Source: Nitrosomonas communis
GTDB lineage: Bacteria > Pseudomonadota > Gammaproteobacteria > Burkholderiales > Nitrosomonadaceae
Reading direction: 5' to 3'
NCBI RefSeq assembly: GCF_024102715.1
Contig: NZ_JAGFJM010000081.1
Coordinates: 34,533 to 98,532, forward strand
DNA: 64,000 nucleotides
This document shows, piece by piece, positions 56,322 to 64,000 of the stretch. How positions within the stretch are numbered: position 1 is the stretch's first letter; every line of letters starts with the position of its first letter. Below the pieces are notes generated by a model. It worked only from the letters and a program-made list of their open reading frames with translations. It was not told the origin of the DNA and made no database searches. The position numbers and the translations under genes are program-made.

Positions 56322-57134
56322 CTAAAGAAAGGCTGTCCAGACCACCTTGGCAATCATGCCGATGGCGATACAGCCAGCAAGGATAGCAAAAGCTCGCTGT
56401 AATCCCGGCCCGGCGAAACGATCGGCAACTGTTTTGCCGAGCAGCATGCCTGCGATAGTTCCGGCGCAAAAGGGAATGGCGATCGACCATTGCATGGCGC
56501 CAATCAGTATTGCTGAAATAACGCCTGTGGTAGCAATGAGTGCAGTGATGGCAAGCGATGTGGCTAAGATGGACCATATGGGAAGATTGGTGATTTTTCT
56601 GAGCGCCGGCACCATCACGAAGCCACCTCCTACACCCAGTAAGCCTGACAGGAAGCCTGCTGTTGTGCCTGTAAAAGCTAGCGCGCTGAAACATGGTACG
56701 GTCCAGATCAGACGCCCACTGATCTCATCCAGAGTACAGGGCGCAGCGGTATGCATGTCTATGTCCTTTTCATGCAGACGTTGGCGCAACATTTGCTGGG
56801 CTGCGTAGGCGAGCACGCCAGCAAACAGCAATGTCAACGCGGTGTCTGGTAATCGTTGTGCAATCCATACACCCGCTGGAGACACCAGTGCGCCTGTCAG
56901 TGCGATAAAACCGGCTGCCCGGTATCTGACCCTTTTTTGCCTGAATGCCAGCAATGCGCCGATTGCCGCTGACAAACCGACGGCAAGTAGGCTGATAGGA
57001 GCAGCTTCTGCTACTGTCAGGTGCAGGCTGAGCATGAGCAGCGGCACTGCGACGATGGTGCCGCCTGCCCCGGTCAGTGCCAGCACGATGCCGGTGAATG
57101 AGCCCAGCAGAATGCTGATCAAGCTGGTTTCCAT
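56322..57134 (-). CDS. TSUP (TauE/SafE) family membrane permease
   Basis: The 270-residue protein has about eight hydrophobic segments and the duplicated TauE pattern: GIVLALTGAGGTIVAVPLLM in the first half and FLSGLLGVGGGFVMVPAL in the second. TSUP proteins carry sulfur anions such as sulfite or thiosulfate out of the cell. It follows the DUF442-SQR gene on the same strand with almost no gap, so export of oxidised sulfur from that enzyme is likely. ATG 57134 lies just after the upstream stop; an in-frame GTG at 57152 overlaps it. Confidence 0.88.
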   Translation of the reverse strand: METSLISILLGSFTGIVLALTGAGGTIVAVPLLMLSLHLTVAEAAPISLLAVGLSAAIGALLAFRQKRVRYRAAGFIALTGALVSPAGVWIAQRLPDTALTLLFAGVLAYAAQQMLRQRLHEKDIDMHTAAPCTLDEISGRLIWTVPCFSALAFTGTTAGFLSGLLGVGGGFVMVPALRKITNLPIWSILATSLAITALIATTGVISAILIGAMQWSIAIPFCAGTIAGMLLGKTVADRFAGPGLQRAFAILAGCIAIGMIAKVVWTAFL

Positions 57135-57141
57135 GGGCGGC

Positions 57142-58848
57142 TTAGCTGACACCTGTTGAGCGGGTTAGCCATTCACGGCCTTTCAGCATGCCGTTCCAGT
57201 ACAGCCAAGGGAATACCTTGACTTTGAGCAGCCAGTTGAATCGCCGTGGCACGGTCGGGTCGAGCGGAAAAGTCGGCAGCAGCTTGCCGCCAAAACCGAA
57301 TTCGGCCAGAATCACCTTGCCATTCTCCACGGTAAGCGGGCAAGCGCCATAGCCATCATAAATATCAGGGAGTTGTCTGCCTTCTTTGGCTGCCAGCAGA
57401 TTCTCGGCCACGATGACGATCTGCTTTCTGGCTGCGGCCGCGGTTTTAGCGTTGGGCGAGGAGCAGGCATCCCCCAGCGAGAAAATATTGGGGTAACGCA
57501 CATGCTGCAAGGTCTTGGGATTGACTTCACAGAAACCGGAGGCGTCTGCCAGCGGGCTGTTGCTCAGGAAAGCAGGCGCGACCTGGGGTGGCGTGACATG
57601 CAGCAGATCAAATGGTTTTTCCACCCGTGAGACCTTTCCTTCACTGTCCTTGATTTCAAAAGTAGCGATTTTATTGGCGCCATCGACTTTTACCAGATTG
57701 GAGTTGAATGCCAGTTTGGCATGATAGCGTTTTACGTACTCCATCAGCGATGGTACAAAATCCGCGACCCCAAACAGCACTGCTCCGGCGTTATGGAATT
57801 CGACTTCAATATTATCCAGCACACGCTGGTGCAGCCAGTAATCGCATGACAGATACATGGCTTTCTGCGGTGCGCCGGCACATTTGATCGGCATGGGTGG
57901 CTGGGTAAACAACGCCTTACCACTTTTGAGGTTTTTCGTCAACGTCCAGGTATAAGGCGCCAGCTCGAATTGGTAATTGGAGGTGACGCCATTTTTACCC
58001 AGTGTTTGCTGGATACCTTCAATCTTTTCCCATGCCAGGCGTATGCCGGGACAAACGATCAACTGTCGGTAACCAATTGTGCGGCCATCGGCCAGATGAA
58101 CCAGATTGTTGTCTGGATCGAAGTCGCTTGCTGCTGCCGGTATCCACTCTGCTTTTGGCGGGATGACGTCTGCCGTGTTCCTGACTGTCTGCGCAATATC
58201 ATAAGCGCCACCGCCAACCAGTGTCCAGGCTGGCTGATAATAATGCTTATCGCTTGGTTCGATAATGGCGATGCGCAATGAAGGGCGGCGGTGCAACAGG
58301 CTGGCGGTCACACCAATTCCCGCAGCTCCTCCGCCCACCACGACGATATCGAAGGCATTGCCCCAATTGCAGGCAGCGGTCACAGCAAGTGATTTATCTT
58401 CGGTTGCGTGCAGGACGGGAATTGTTTCAGGCGCCTCCTCTGTCCAACTGCAGGCGGCTGTGACCGATTCTTCCGTCCTTTCGGGTTTTTCCGGTTCAGG
58501 CTTTTCTGTTTGCTGTTTGGTTAGTTCATATAGCGCTTTGGCCCGATTACCGGTATTGCAGAAAGCGAGTACTGGCCCCGGCAGTTCTGCCAAGAGCTTA
58601 TTAAATGTTTCGCTCTTTTCTATGGAAACTTTACCAATCTCGATAGGTAAATAAACAAAGTTGATTTTCAGCGCGTGCGCTGCTTGTTCTAGCTGAGCGC
58701 TGGCAGGCTGGCTTGCCCCGCCTTCATGATCAGGACGATTGCAGATAATCGATTGATAGCCTGCTGCTGCGATTTCTGCCAGATCATCCACGCTGATTTG
58801 ACCGGCCACAGACAGTTTTTCAGTTAGCTTGGTCGTGGTAATGCTCAT
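57142..58848 (-). CDS. DUF442 sulfurtransferase-like domain fused to sulfide:quinone oxidoreductase-like flavoprotein
   Basis: The 568-residue protein has two parts. Residues about 1-112 are a DUF442/phosphatase-fold domain (LSVAGQISVDDLAEIAAAGY, active-site loop FCNTGNRAKAL). Residues about 165-568 are an FAD-dependent SQR homolog: DIVVVGGGAAGIGVTASLLH, KCAGAPQKAMYLSCDYWL with conserved cysteines, and SLGDACSSPNAKTAAAARKQ. SQR oxidises sulfide to persulfide at the membrane quinone pool; the DUF442 domain would handle the sulfane sulfur. The start ATG 58848 is preceded by GGAGGAAAA and overlaps the end of the ArsR gene. The whole cluster is a sulfide-detoxification unit. Confidence 0.9.
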   Translation of the reverse strand: MSITTTKLTEKLSVAGQISVDDLAEIAAAGYQSIICNRPDHEGGASQPASAQLEQAAHALKINFVYLPIEIGKVSIEKSETFNKLLAELPGPVLAFCNTGNRAKALYELTKQQTEKPEPEKPERTEESVTAACSWTEEAPETIPVLHATEDKSLAVTAACNWGNAFDIVVVGGGAAGIGVTASLLHRRPSLRIAIIEPSDKHYYQPAWTLVGGGAYDIAQTVRNTADVIPPKAEWIPAAASDFDPDNNLVHLADGRTIGYRQLIVCPGIRLAWEKIEGIQQTLGKNGVTSNYQFELAPYTWTLTKNLKSGKALFTQPPMPIKCAGAPQKAMYLSCDYWLHQRVLDNIEVEFHNAGAVLFGVADFVPSLMEYVKRYHAKLAFNSNLVKVDGANKIATFEIKDSEGKVSRVEKPFDLLHVTPPQVAPAFLSNSPLADASGFCEVNPKTLQHVRYPNIFSLGDACSSPNAKTAAAARKQIVIVAENLLAAKEGRQLPDIYDGYGACPLTVENGKVILAEFGFGGKLLPTFPLDPTVPRRFNWLLKVKVFPWLYWNGMLKGREWLTRSTGVS

Positions 58849-59260
58849 TTTTTCCTCCTTTTGCCGGGACCGGCTTTTTTAATGCAAGATGATTACTGCT
58901 CTGCTGCGGGCTCTTGTCCGCGCAATAAAGCTGGTACAACGTTTGCATGATGTGTAATGCTTCCTGGCTGGCCAGGCGGTAATAGATATATTTGCCTTTG
59001 CGCTCAGTGTGCACCAGCTTTTCTTCGCGCAACACGGTAAGTTGCTGTGACAGAGTCGGCTGACGGATTGCGAGCGATTGTTCCAGTTCGCCTACATTTT
59101 TTTCACCTTGTACCAGTTGGCAAAGAATAAGCAGACGGTCTTCGTTAGCCAGTGCTTTTAACAAGGCACAGGCTTGCGCGGCGGCTGCCCGATTTGACAG
59201 CATGTCAGCCAAATCAGCATGATGTTCTGTTTTTTTTATAATTAGTGGCTTGCTTAGCAT
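58820..59260 (-). CDS. ArsR-family repressor, probable persulfide sensor (BigR/SqrR-like)
   Basis: The 146-residue winged-helix protein has the ArsR core: ACALLKALANEDRLLILCQL, NVGELEQSLAIRQPTLSQQL and VLREEKLVHTERKGKYIYYRL. Cysteines at about 47 (LLILCQL) and 115 (LYQLYCADK) sit where BigR/SqrR proteins carry the pair that forms a polysulfide bridge; no metal-binding CxC is seen. It heads the operon with the DUF442-SQR and TauE-like genes (29-bp overlap). The start ATG 59260 is used; the longer frame into the YeeE gene is a shadow. Control of the adjacent sulfur genes is inferred. Confidence 0.88.
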   Translation of the reverse strand: MLSKPLIIKKTEHHADLADMLSNRAAAAQACALLKALANEDRLLILCQLVQGEKNVGELEQSLAIRQPTLSQQLTVLREEKLVHTERKGKYIYYRLASQEALHIMQTLYQLYCADKSPQQSSNHLALKKPVPAKGGKNEHYHDQAN

Positions 59261-59269
59261 AAAAAACGC

Positions 59270-59289
59270 ATTCAATTTTTTGTTTGAAT
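59270..59289. promoter_or_regulatory. AT-rich dyad upstream of the ArsR gene, candidate operator
   Basis: ATTCAA (59270-59275) and TTGAAT (59284-59289) are inverted complements with an eight-base T-rich spacer. They lie 10 bp upstream of the repressor start codon. A second dyad, ATTGA (60242-60246) and TCAAT (60272-60276), lies in the divergent promoter region of the permease and dioxygenase genes. Confidence 0.4.
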
Positions 59290-59324
59290 TTCGAAAAACA
59301 CTTGCTGTTGCTGTGCGCAACGGC

Positions 59325-59750
59325 TCATTTCCGTGCGCGGTATCGTTCCAGGAGCTCAAAGATGGCCATGCCGAGCAGCATGGCGGCAACAAACACCATG
59401 CCGTGCAGACTGCCTGTGCCAACCAGCACCAGCCCAGGGCCCGGGCAAATACCTGCTAATCCCCAGCCGATACCGAATGCCAGGCTGCCGAGCACCAGGC
59501 GTTTATCGATCACGCGCGAAGTAGGTAGCTGGATGGGTGAGCCTTGGTAGGTCTGACCGCGGCGGCGCGCCAAAGTGAAAGCAAGCATGCCGATGCTGAT
59601 GGCGCCGAGCATGACGAATGCCAGCGAAGGATCCCACGAACCGGTGATATCAAGGAATGACAGCACTTTGGCCGGGTTTGCCATCTGCGAAAGGATGAGT
59701 CCGATGCCAAAAACCAGGCCGGAGAGTAAGGCAATGAGAATGGTGATCAT
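59325..59750 (-). CDS. YeeE/YedE-family half-transporter (DUF6691, PmpB-like)
   Basis: The 141-residue membrane protein has four hydrophobic segments and the family signatures LSGLVFGIGLILSQMANPAK and GWGLAGICPGPGLVLVGTG with the conserved cysteine. YeeE/YedE (TsuA-like) proteins take up or move thiosulfate or sulfane sulfur through a cysteine pathway. It pairs with the adjacent 143-residue half-protein, 22 bp upstream. Confidence 0.92.
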   Translation of the reverse strand: MITILIALLSGLVFGIGLILSQMANPAKVLSFLDITGSWDPSLAFVMLGAISIGMLAFTLARRRGQTYQGSPIQLPTSRVIDKRLVLGSLAFGIGWGLAGICPGPGLVLVGTGSLHGMVFVAAMLLGMAIFELLERYRARK

Positions 59751-59772
59751 AGGTGATTACTTGGAAGTGTAA

Positions 59773-60204
59773 TCAGCCCAGGAGATGTCTGATGAGATAA
59801 ACCGTGACAACACCTGTGCTCATAAATGTGAGCGTGGCAACGGCGGAACGCGGCGACATGCGCGACAGGCCGCATACGCCGTGCCCGCTGGTGCAGCCAG
59901 AGCCATAACGTGTGCCCAGACCCACGATCAGTCCTGCAATGGCCAGCACCGCGTAACTGGTATCAATCTGGATAGGAGGCAACTTATTGAATAGCTGCCA
60001 TAACCATGGCGCCAGGATGAGTCCTGTAATAAAGGCGATGCGCCATCCCATATCACCTTTGTGCAGCTTGAACAAACCGCCGACAATGCCTGAAATGCCG
60101 GCGATCCGGCCGGCAAGCAACAGTAGTAATGCGGTGGCGATACCAATCACCATGCCGCCTGCCAGTGCCAGCCCTGGTGTGAAATGGGTCCAATCAATGG
60201 TCAT
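59773..60204 (-). CDS. YeeE/YedE-family half-transporter (PmpA-like)
   Basis: The 143-residue membrane protein has [20 protein letters not shown] near the start and the cysteine-bearing [20 protein letters not shown] towards the end, the first-half signature of split YeeE/YedE transporters. With the next gene it rebuilds one full transporter. The pair is usually found beside BigR-type repressors and persulfide dioxygenases, as here. Confidence 0.92.
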   Translation of the reverse strand: MTIDWTHFTPGLALAGGMVIGIATALLLLLAGRIAGISGIVGGLFKLHKGDMGWRIAFITGLILAPWLWQLFNKLPPIQIDTSYAVLAIAGLIVGLGTRYGSGCTSGHGVCGLSRMSPRSAVATLTFMSTGVVTVYLIRHLLG

Positions 60205-60241
60205 GCGCTTTCTCCTGAATTCATCTTTTCATATAATTACA

Positions 60242-60276
60242 ATTGATATTATGTTAATAAATATATTATAGTCAAT
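60242..60276. promoter_or_regulatory. AT-rich dyad in divergent promoter region, candidate second operator
   Basis: ATTGA-(25 bases)-TCAAT flanks an almost pure A/T stretch between the divergent PmpA-like and dioxygenase genes. It resembles the dyad upstream of the ArsR gene in base content and the shared TTGA/TCAA elements. A regulatory role is inferred. Confidence 0.35.
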
Positions 60277-60314
60277 ATAAATGTGTTTATTCGGACTTAG
60301 CAAAGGAGAGCGTC

Positions 60315-61178
60315 ATGCAGCCAAACATTCAAGCATTCTTTGATCCTGTGACCGGGACAGTGAGCTACGTGGTGTACGATGAGCCAGGCGGAAGCTGCGC
60401 CATCATTGACCCCGTGCTCGATTACGATCCAAAGGCAGGCAGAACGAAAACAGTTTCTGCCGACAAATTAATTGCGTTCGTCAATGAGCAGCACTTGACC
60501 GTGAGCTGGTTGCTCGAAACGCATGCTCATGCCGATCATCTTTCCTCTGCTCACTACCTCAAAGACAAACTGGGGGGAAAAACGGCGATAGGCGGTCACA
60601 TTCCGCAGGTGCAGCAAACTTTCAAGAAACTGTTCAATCTGGAGCCGCAGTTTACTGCAGATGGATCGCAATTCGATCGTTTGCTGGCAGATGGTGAAAT
60701 TTTCAATGTGGGAAAGTTGACTGGCAAGGCAATTGCAGTGTCGGGGCATACCCCAGCCGACTTGGCCTATCAATTTGAAGATGCAATATTTATCGGCGAT
60801 ACCCTGTTCATGCCGGATGTAGGAACCGCACGCGCAGATTTTCCAGGGGGAGATGCGCGTCAGCTTTATCGTTCCATCCGTAAATTACTGGATTTTCCTC
60901 CCGCCACGAGATTATTCATGTGCCATGATTATCCACCCAAGGATCGTGCTGCTCCTCAGTGGCAAAGCACGGTGGCAGAAGAACGCGCGCATAATATTCA
61001 CGTCCATGACGGTGTCAGCGAAGATGACTTTGTCGCCATGCGCACTGCACGCGATGCGACGCTGGAGATGCCGGTGCTGATGCTGCCTTCCGTGCAACTC
61101 AATGTGCGCGCAGGGCAAATGCCGCCGGCAGAAGATAATGGCGTATCCTATTTCAAGATACCGATTAATGTGATCTGA
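60315..61178 (+). CDS. metallo-beta-lactamase-fold protein, persulfide-dioxygenase-like
   Basis: The 287-residue protein has the iron/zinc-binding THAHADHLSSAHYL, a second metal histidine in AVSGHTPADLAYQ, IFIGDTLFMPDVGTARADFPGG and a final MCHDYPP. The pattern matches ETHE1-type persulfide dioxygenases and their Blh relatives, which oxidise glutathione persulfide to sulfite. The TauE-like permease could then export the sulfite. It is divergent from the YeeE/YedE pair. AAAGGAG lies nine bases before the ATG. Confidence 0.92.
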   Translation: MQPNIQAFFDPVTGTVSYVVYDEPGGSCAIIDPVLDYDPKAGRTKTVSADKLIAFVNEQHLTVSWLLETHAHADHLSSAHYLKDKLGGKTAIGGHIPQVQQTFKKLFNLEPQFTADGSQFDRLLADGEIFNVGKLTGKAIAVSGHTPADLAYQFEDAIFIGDTLFMPDVGTARADFPGGDARQLYRSIRKLLDFPPATRLFMCHDYPPKDRAAPQWQSTVAEERAHNIHVHDGVSEDDFVAMRTARDATLEMPVLMLPSVQLNVRAGQMPPAEDNGVSYFKIPINVI

Positions 61179-61213
61179 GAGCTTTGATTGTAAATTAATA
61201 CGGAGGGACAGAG

Positions 61214-62884
61214 ATGGCGCGCTTCGATGACAAAAGACGGCAATTTCTGCAGTTTGCTGCATTCAGCGCGGCTGCTGCGGCGTGGCCAGGCGTTATGCTG
61301 GCACAAGCAGCTAAAATGAGCAATGCGCCCAGCGGCACTTTCAAGCCTGATGTGGAAATCGAATTGACTGCACGTGAGGCTACGGTTTCCCTCAAGCGGG
61401 GTGCGACCACCAAGGTGTTCAAATACCATGGCAAATTACTTAAAGGTTCTCCCGCTACCTTAAGCGAACTGCCAGGCTACCTTGGTCCCACGCTGAATCT
61501 GGTGCGTGGGCAGAAAGTTCGCATCATTTTTTACAACCAATTGCCTGAACCAACTGTCGCGCATTGGCACGGCATGCATGTGCCGCAGAAAATGGATGGG
61601 CATCCGATGTATGCAATTAATCGGGGTGAACGTTATGTGTATGAGTTTGAAGTCAAGAATCCTGCCGGCACCAACTGGTATCACGCGCATACCCATGAAA
61701 TGACCGCGACCCAGGTTTATCAGGGATTGGCAGGGTTGATCACCATTAGCGATGAGCAGGAACAAAAACTGGAATTGCCTGGCGGCGCATACGATCTGCC
61801 GCTTGTGATTCAGGACCGACGCTTCACTGCTGACAATCAATTGCGCTATCTGCAGCATGGCATGCAAGAACGGATCAGGGGATTTCTGGGCGATACTATC
61901 CTGATCAACGGCCAGATTGATCGCACCATACCGGTGAAAACTCGCGCGTATCGTTTGCGTGTGCTGAATGGTTCGAATTCGAGGATTTATAAGCTCGGCT
62001 GGGAGGACGGCACGCCTTTGACCGCAATCGGCACGGATGGTGCATTGCTCGCAAAGCCTGAGACCTTTCCGTACATCATGCTGGCCCCGGCTGAACGGGT
62101 CGAGTTATGGGTCGATTTCAGCGGCCGGGAGCTGGGCTCCGATCTCGTGCTGTATAGCCTCGACTATCATGGTGTCATGCCGCATATGGGTGGAGGAATG
62201 CGCGGCGGAAGGAGCGGAGAAGGTAGAAGAGGCGGTGGCATGGGCATGATGGGGGGTGGACTTGCGCAAGGCAGCAAATTCCCGCTGGTTAAATTCCATA
62301 TTGCTGAAAAGACCAGCGAATCACCTCAATTACCGACAACGCTGGCCAGCTTTAAACGTCTGCTCGACCGCGATGTTGCGAACCCGGATAAACCGATCCG
62401 GATTGGCCTGAGCATGATGCATATGTCGCCCGAACTCAATCATCGCTCGTTTGAGCTGTTGGCCGCCGCAGAGAGTGAAAAAATTCCCGTCAATACTATT
62501 CAGAAAATCCGGATTTTCCAGGAAGACCATGGTATGCGCGGAGGAGGAAGAAGAGGAATGGAAGATACGGCGGATATGAGCGGCAGGGGAGGAAGGAGGG
62601 GTGGCGGCATGGGGATGATGATGTCGATGGCGCACCCAATCCATCTGCATGGACAACAATTCCAAATTCTGTCGCGCTTGATAAAAGAGCAGCATGGCAG
62701 CGGCTACGAAACTGTCAAGGATGGTTTTGTCAATAACGGCTGGAAAGATACCGTGCTGGTTATGCCTGGCGAAGAAGTGACCATCATCAAGCCGTTTCAG
62801 GAGTATACCGGCCTTTTCCTCTATCACTGCCATAATCTGGAGCACGAAGATATGGGGATGATGCGTAATTTTTTGGTGGAGTGA
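61214..62884 (+). CDS. periplasmic multicopper oxidase (CueO-like) with Gly/Arg/Met-rich insertions
   Basis: The 556-residue protein starts with a Tat-type signal (DDKRRQFLQFAAF). All four copper motifs are present: HWHGMHVPQKMDG (about 117), WYHAHTHEM (about 155), HPIHLHGQQFQIL (about 474) and HCHNLEHEDMGMM (about 538), with a methionine as likely T1 axial ligand. Two low-complexity loops rich in Gly, Arg and Met (about 320-350 and 435-472) are inserted near the copper sites, similar in idea to the Met-rich loop of CueO. Cu(I) oxidation for copper tolerance is the likely role. It lies 35 bp after the dioxygenase gene and may be cotranscribed with it. Confidence 0.92.
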   Translation: MARFDDKRRQFLQFAAFSAAAAAWPGVMLAQAAKMSNAPSGTFKPDVEIELTAREATVSLKRGATTKVFKYHGKLLKGSPATLSELPGYLGPTLNLVRGQKVRIIFYNQLPEPTVAHWHGMHVPQKMDGHPMYAINRGERYVYEFEVKNPAGTNWYHAHTHEMTATQVYQGLAGLITISDEQEQKLELPGGAYDLPLVIQDRRFTADNQLRYLQHGMQERIRGFLGDTILINGQIDRTIPVKTRAYRLRVLNGSNSRIYKLGWEDGTPLTAIGTDGALLAKPETFPYIMLAPAERVELWVDFSGRELGSDLVLYSLDYHGVMPHMGGGMRGGRSGEGRRGGGMGMMGGGLAQGSKFPLVKFHIAEKTSESPQLPTTLASFKRLLDRDVANPDKPIRIGLSMMHMSPELNHRSFELLAAAESEKIPVNTIQKIRIFQEDHGMRGGGRRGMEDTADMSGRGGRRGGGMGMMMSMAHPIHLHGQQFQILSRLIKEQHGSGYETVKDGFVNNGWKDTVLVMPGEEVTIIKPFQEYTGLFLYHCHNLEHEDMGMMRNFLVE

Positions 62885-62942
62885 TCGTCACTGGAATCCA
62901 GCCCGCTTATTGCAGCAAGCCGCGATTGATCCGTGCAGTCAG

Positions 62943-62984
62943 CCGCCAGCCTGTTGAGACTGGCGGTGTCCATTGGCTTTTTAC
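62943..62984. terminator. hairpin between convergent genes, possible terminator
   Basis: CCGCCAG (62943-62949) pairs with CTGGCGG (62960-62966). A T-run (CTTTTT) begins about 12 bases after the stem, so efficiency is doubtful. Confidence 0.4.
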
Positions 62985-63049
62985 AGAGATGTGCTAAGCA
63001 GGCGGGCTCGTATGTTTTTGGTGCGATGACTTCAGGCAGAATTTTCTCG

Positions 63050-63766
63050 CTATAGCTGGAATATCTCCGCCAAAAAATTACTGATCGACTGATAAGCCCG
63101 TTTTGCCGCCACTTCGTTATAGACTGTCCCAAAAACGGGATTATTCGCAACAGGATTGGTAAAAGCATGCATGGTGCCACCGTAGACATGCACCTGCCAG
63201 TCTACTCCCGCTTCAGTCATTTCCTTCTCAAAAGCCAGCACCTGTTCTGGCGGCACCATGGGATCATCATGGCCATGGAGACACAGTACTTTAGCGTTCA
63301 TTTTCTGGTTGGCCACATTACCAGGCGCAAAGATGCCATGAATGCTGATTACCCCTTTTACTTCGGCACCCGATCGAGCCAGTTCCAGCACGCACATACC
63401 GCCAAAGCAGTAGCCCATGGCAGCGACTTTTGCTGCGTCAACTTGTGGCAGTTTACGCACAGCGTGTAATGCCGCGTTTATTCTTTGTCGCAATAAGGCA
63501 CGATCGCTTGCGAAAGGGTGCATGAGCGCAGCATTGCCTTCGGTGTCGCCATCGCGACCAAAAATACCTTTGCCGTACATATCCAGCGCAAAGCCTACAT
63601 AGCCCATTGCCGCCACTCTTTCCGCCGCCTTGCAGGCAAATTCGCGCCGTCCGCTCCAGTCATGCGCGATCAGCACGGCCGGTTTGCTTGTATTTGTTTC
63701 ATTGTAGGCAAGATATCCTTCCAACTGCGTTTCACCATCCTGATAATCAATGTGTTTGGTCAGCAT
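63050..63766 (-). CDS. dienelactone hydrolase family protein
   Basis: The 238-residue alpha/beta hydrolase has the DLH-type nucleophile cysteine in AAMGYCFGGMCVLELA, the acid in LHGHDDPMVPPEQ and the histidine in YGGTMHAFTNP. ALDMYGKG is also typical. Members hydrolyse dienelactone or related esters; the natural substrate here is unknown and no aromatic-degradation genes adjoin. It converges on the multicopper oxidase gene. Confidence 0.93.
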   Translation of the reverse strand: MLTKHIDYQDGETQLEGYLAYNETNTSKPAVLIAHDWSGRREFACKAAERVAAMGYVGFALDMYGKGIFGRDGDTEGNAALMHPFASDRALLRQRINAALHAVRKLPQVDAAKVAAMGYCFGGMCVLELARSGAEVKGVISIHGIFAPGNVANQKMNAKVLCLHGHDDPMVPPEQVLAFEKEMTEAGVDWQVHVYGGTMHAFTNPVANNPVFGTVYNEVAAKRAYQSISNFLAEIFQL

Positions 63767-63913
63767 ATTCGGTCAATCCTTAAGTCGTATGTAAGAAATA
63801 TGCATAATCTTACGCTAACTTTATCAGCTACACGTCTATCATAGAAACTATCATGCGATTGAACAGCAATTATCTGTATAGCAAAGCTCAAATAAATTGA
63901 TTACAATTCATAG

Positions 63914-64000
63914 ATGACTTATCCATCATCATTTCGCTGCAAAGTTTTGTCCGTTCGCAAGAAGGAAGGACTTACCATTGCGCAGGCGGCGGCGCGTTTT
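63914..64000 (+). mobile_element. start of an IS630-type transposase gene (cut by window edge)
   Basis: The 29 codons from ATG 63914 read MTYPSSFRCKVLSVRKKEGL then TIAQAAARF, the helix-turn-helix beginning typical of IS630-family transposases (FRxKVLSIxxxEGLTxxEAAxRF). No stop occurs before the edge. The left inverted repeat of the element should lie between 63767 and 63913, but I cannot define it from one end. Confidence 0.55.

Overview
The window is a bacterial chromosome segment of about 50% GC, almost certainly from a betaproteobacterium. The gene orders thiL-nusB-ribH-ribBA-ribE, hslV-hslU, DUF484-xerC, pcnB-folK-dgk-panB-panC and TPP riboswitch-thiC, together with the protein sequences, resemble Nitrosomonadaceae (Nitrosomonas-like ammonia oxidisers). 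That assignment is an inference from memory of these families, not from a search.

Layout. 1-4000 (minus strand) is the riboflavin/thiamine housekeeping block. 4000-16070 is an accessory island on the plus strand, closed by a convergent sigma-54 activator gene. 16500-19000 holds typA and a DsbA-fold protein. 19200-21360 is AT-rich, with an acyltransferase and a nearly gene-free stretch. 21260-23850 is a structured RNA leader and a Na+/H+ antiporter. 24000-41900 carries hslVU, a thiolase, glycogen genes (glgA, glgP), rsgA, orn, the pantothenate/folate/poly(A) polymerase block, RNase P RNA, tolC and a pcm-like gene. 42080-45000 is the TPP-riboswitch-controlled thiC and uppP. 45100-51140 has a rhodanese, a membrane zinc peptidase, a secreted beta-helix-like protein, an alcohol dehydrogenase, xerC and DUF484. 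51800-56200 is a large Cys-free RTX/S-layer-like protein and a methyltransferase. 56300-62900 is a sulfide/persulfide detoxification cluster (TauE-like permease, DUF442-SQR fusion, ArsR repressor, two YeeE/YedE half-transporters, persulfide dioxygenase-like enzyme) followed by a multicopper oxidase. The window ends in a dienelactone hydrolase and the start of an IS630-like transposase.

The candidate undescribed system is the island at 4335-16068. A near-perfect sigma-54 promoter (TGGCACG-N4-TTGC at 4335-4349), with a perfect 15-bp palindrome 170 bp upstream as a possible enhancer site, precedes eight closely spaced or overlapping genes. Two encode small paralogous proteins with an acidic aromatic N-terminus, a basic amphipathic stretch, a glycine-zipper hydrophobic segment and a C-terminal GRW-RRG motif. 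A third carries the same module fused behind a peptidoglycan-binding domain and a GIY-YIG nuclease domain. They travel with an HExxH metalloprotein, a 722-residue protein of unknown function, an oxoamine-synthase-like PLP enzyme, a trypsin-fold protease with a LysM-like N-terminus, and an amidohydrolase. The last gene faces a sigma-54 activator whose receiver-like domain has lost the phosphorylation residues. I read this as an inducible exported hydrolase/effector cassette. No delivery machinery is encoded in the window, so its route and target are unknown.
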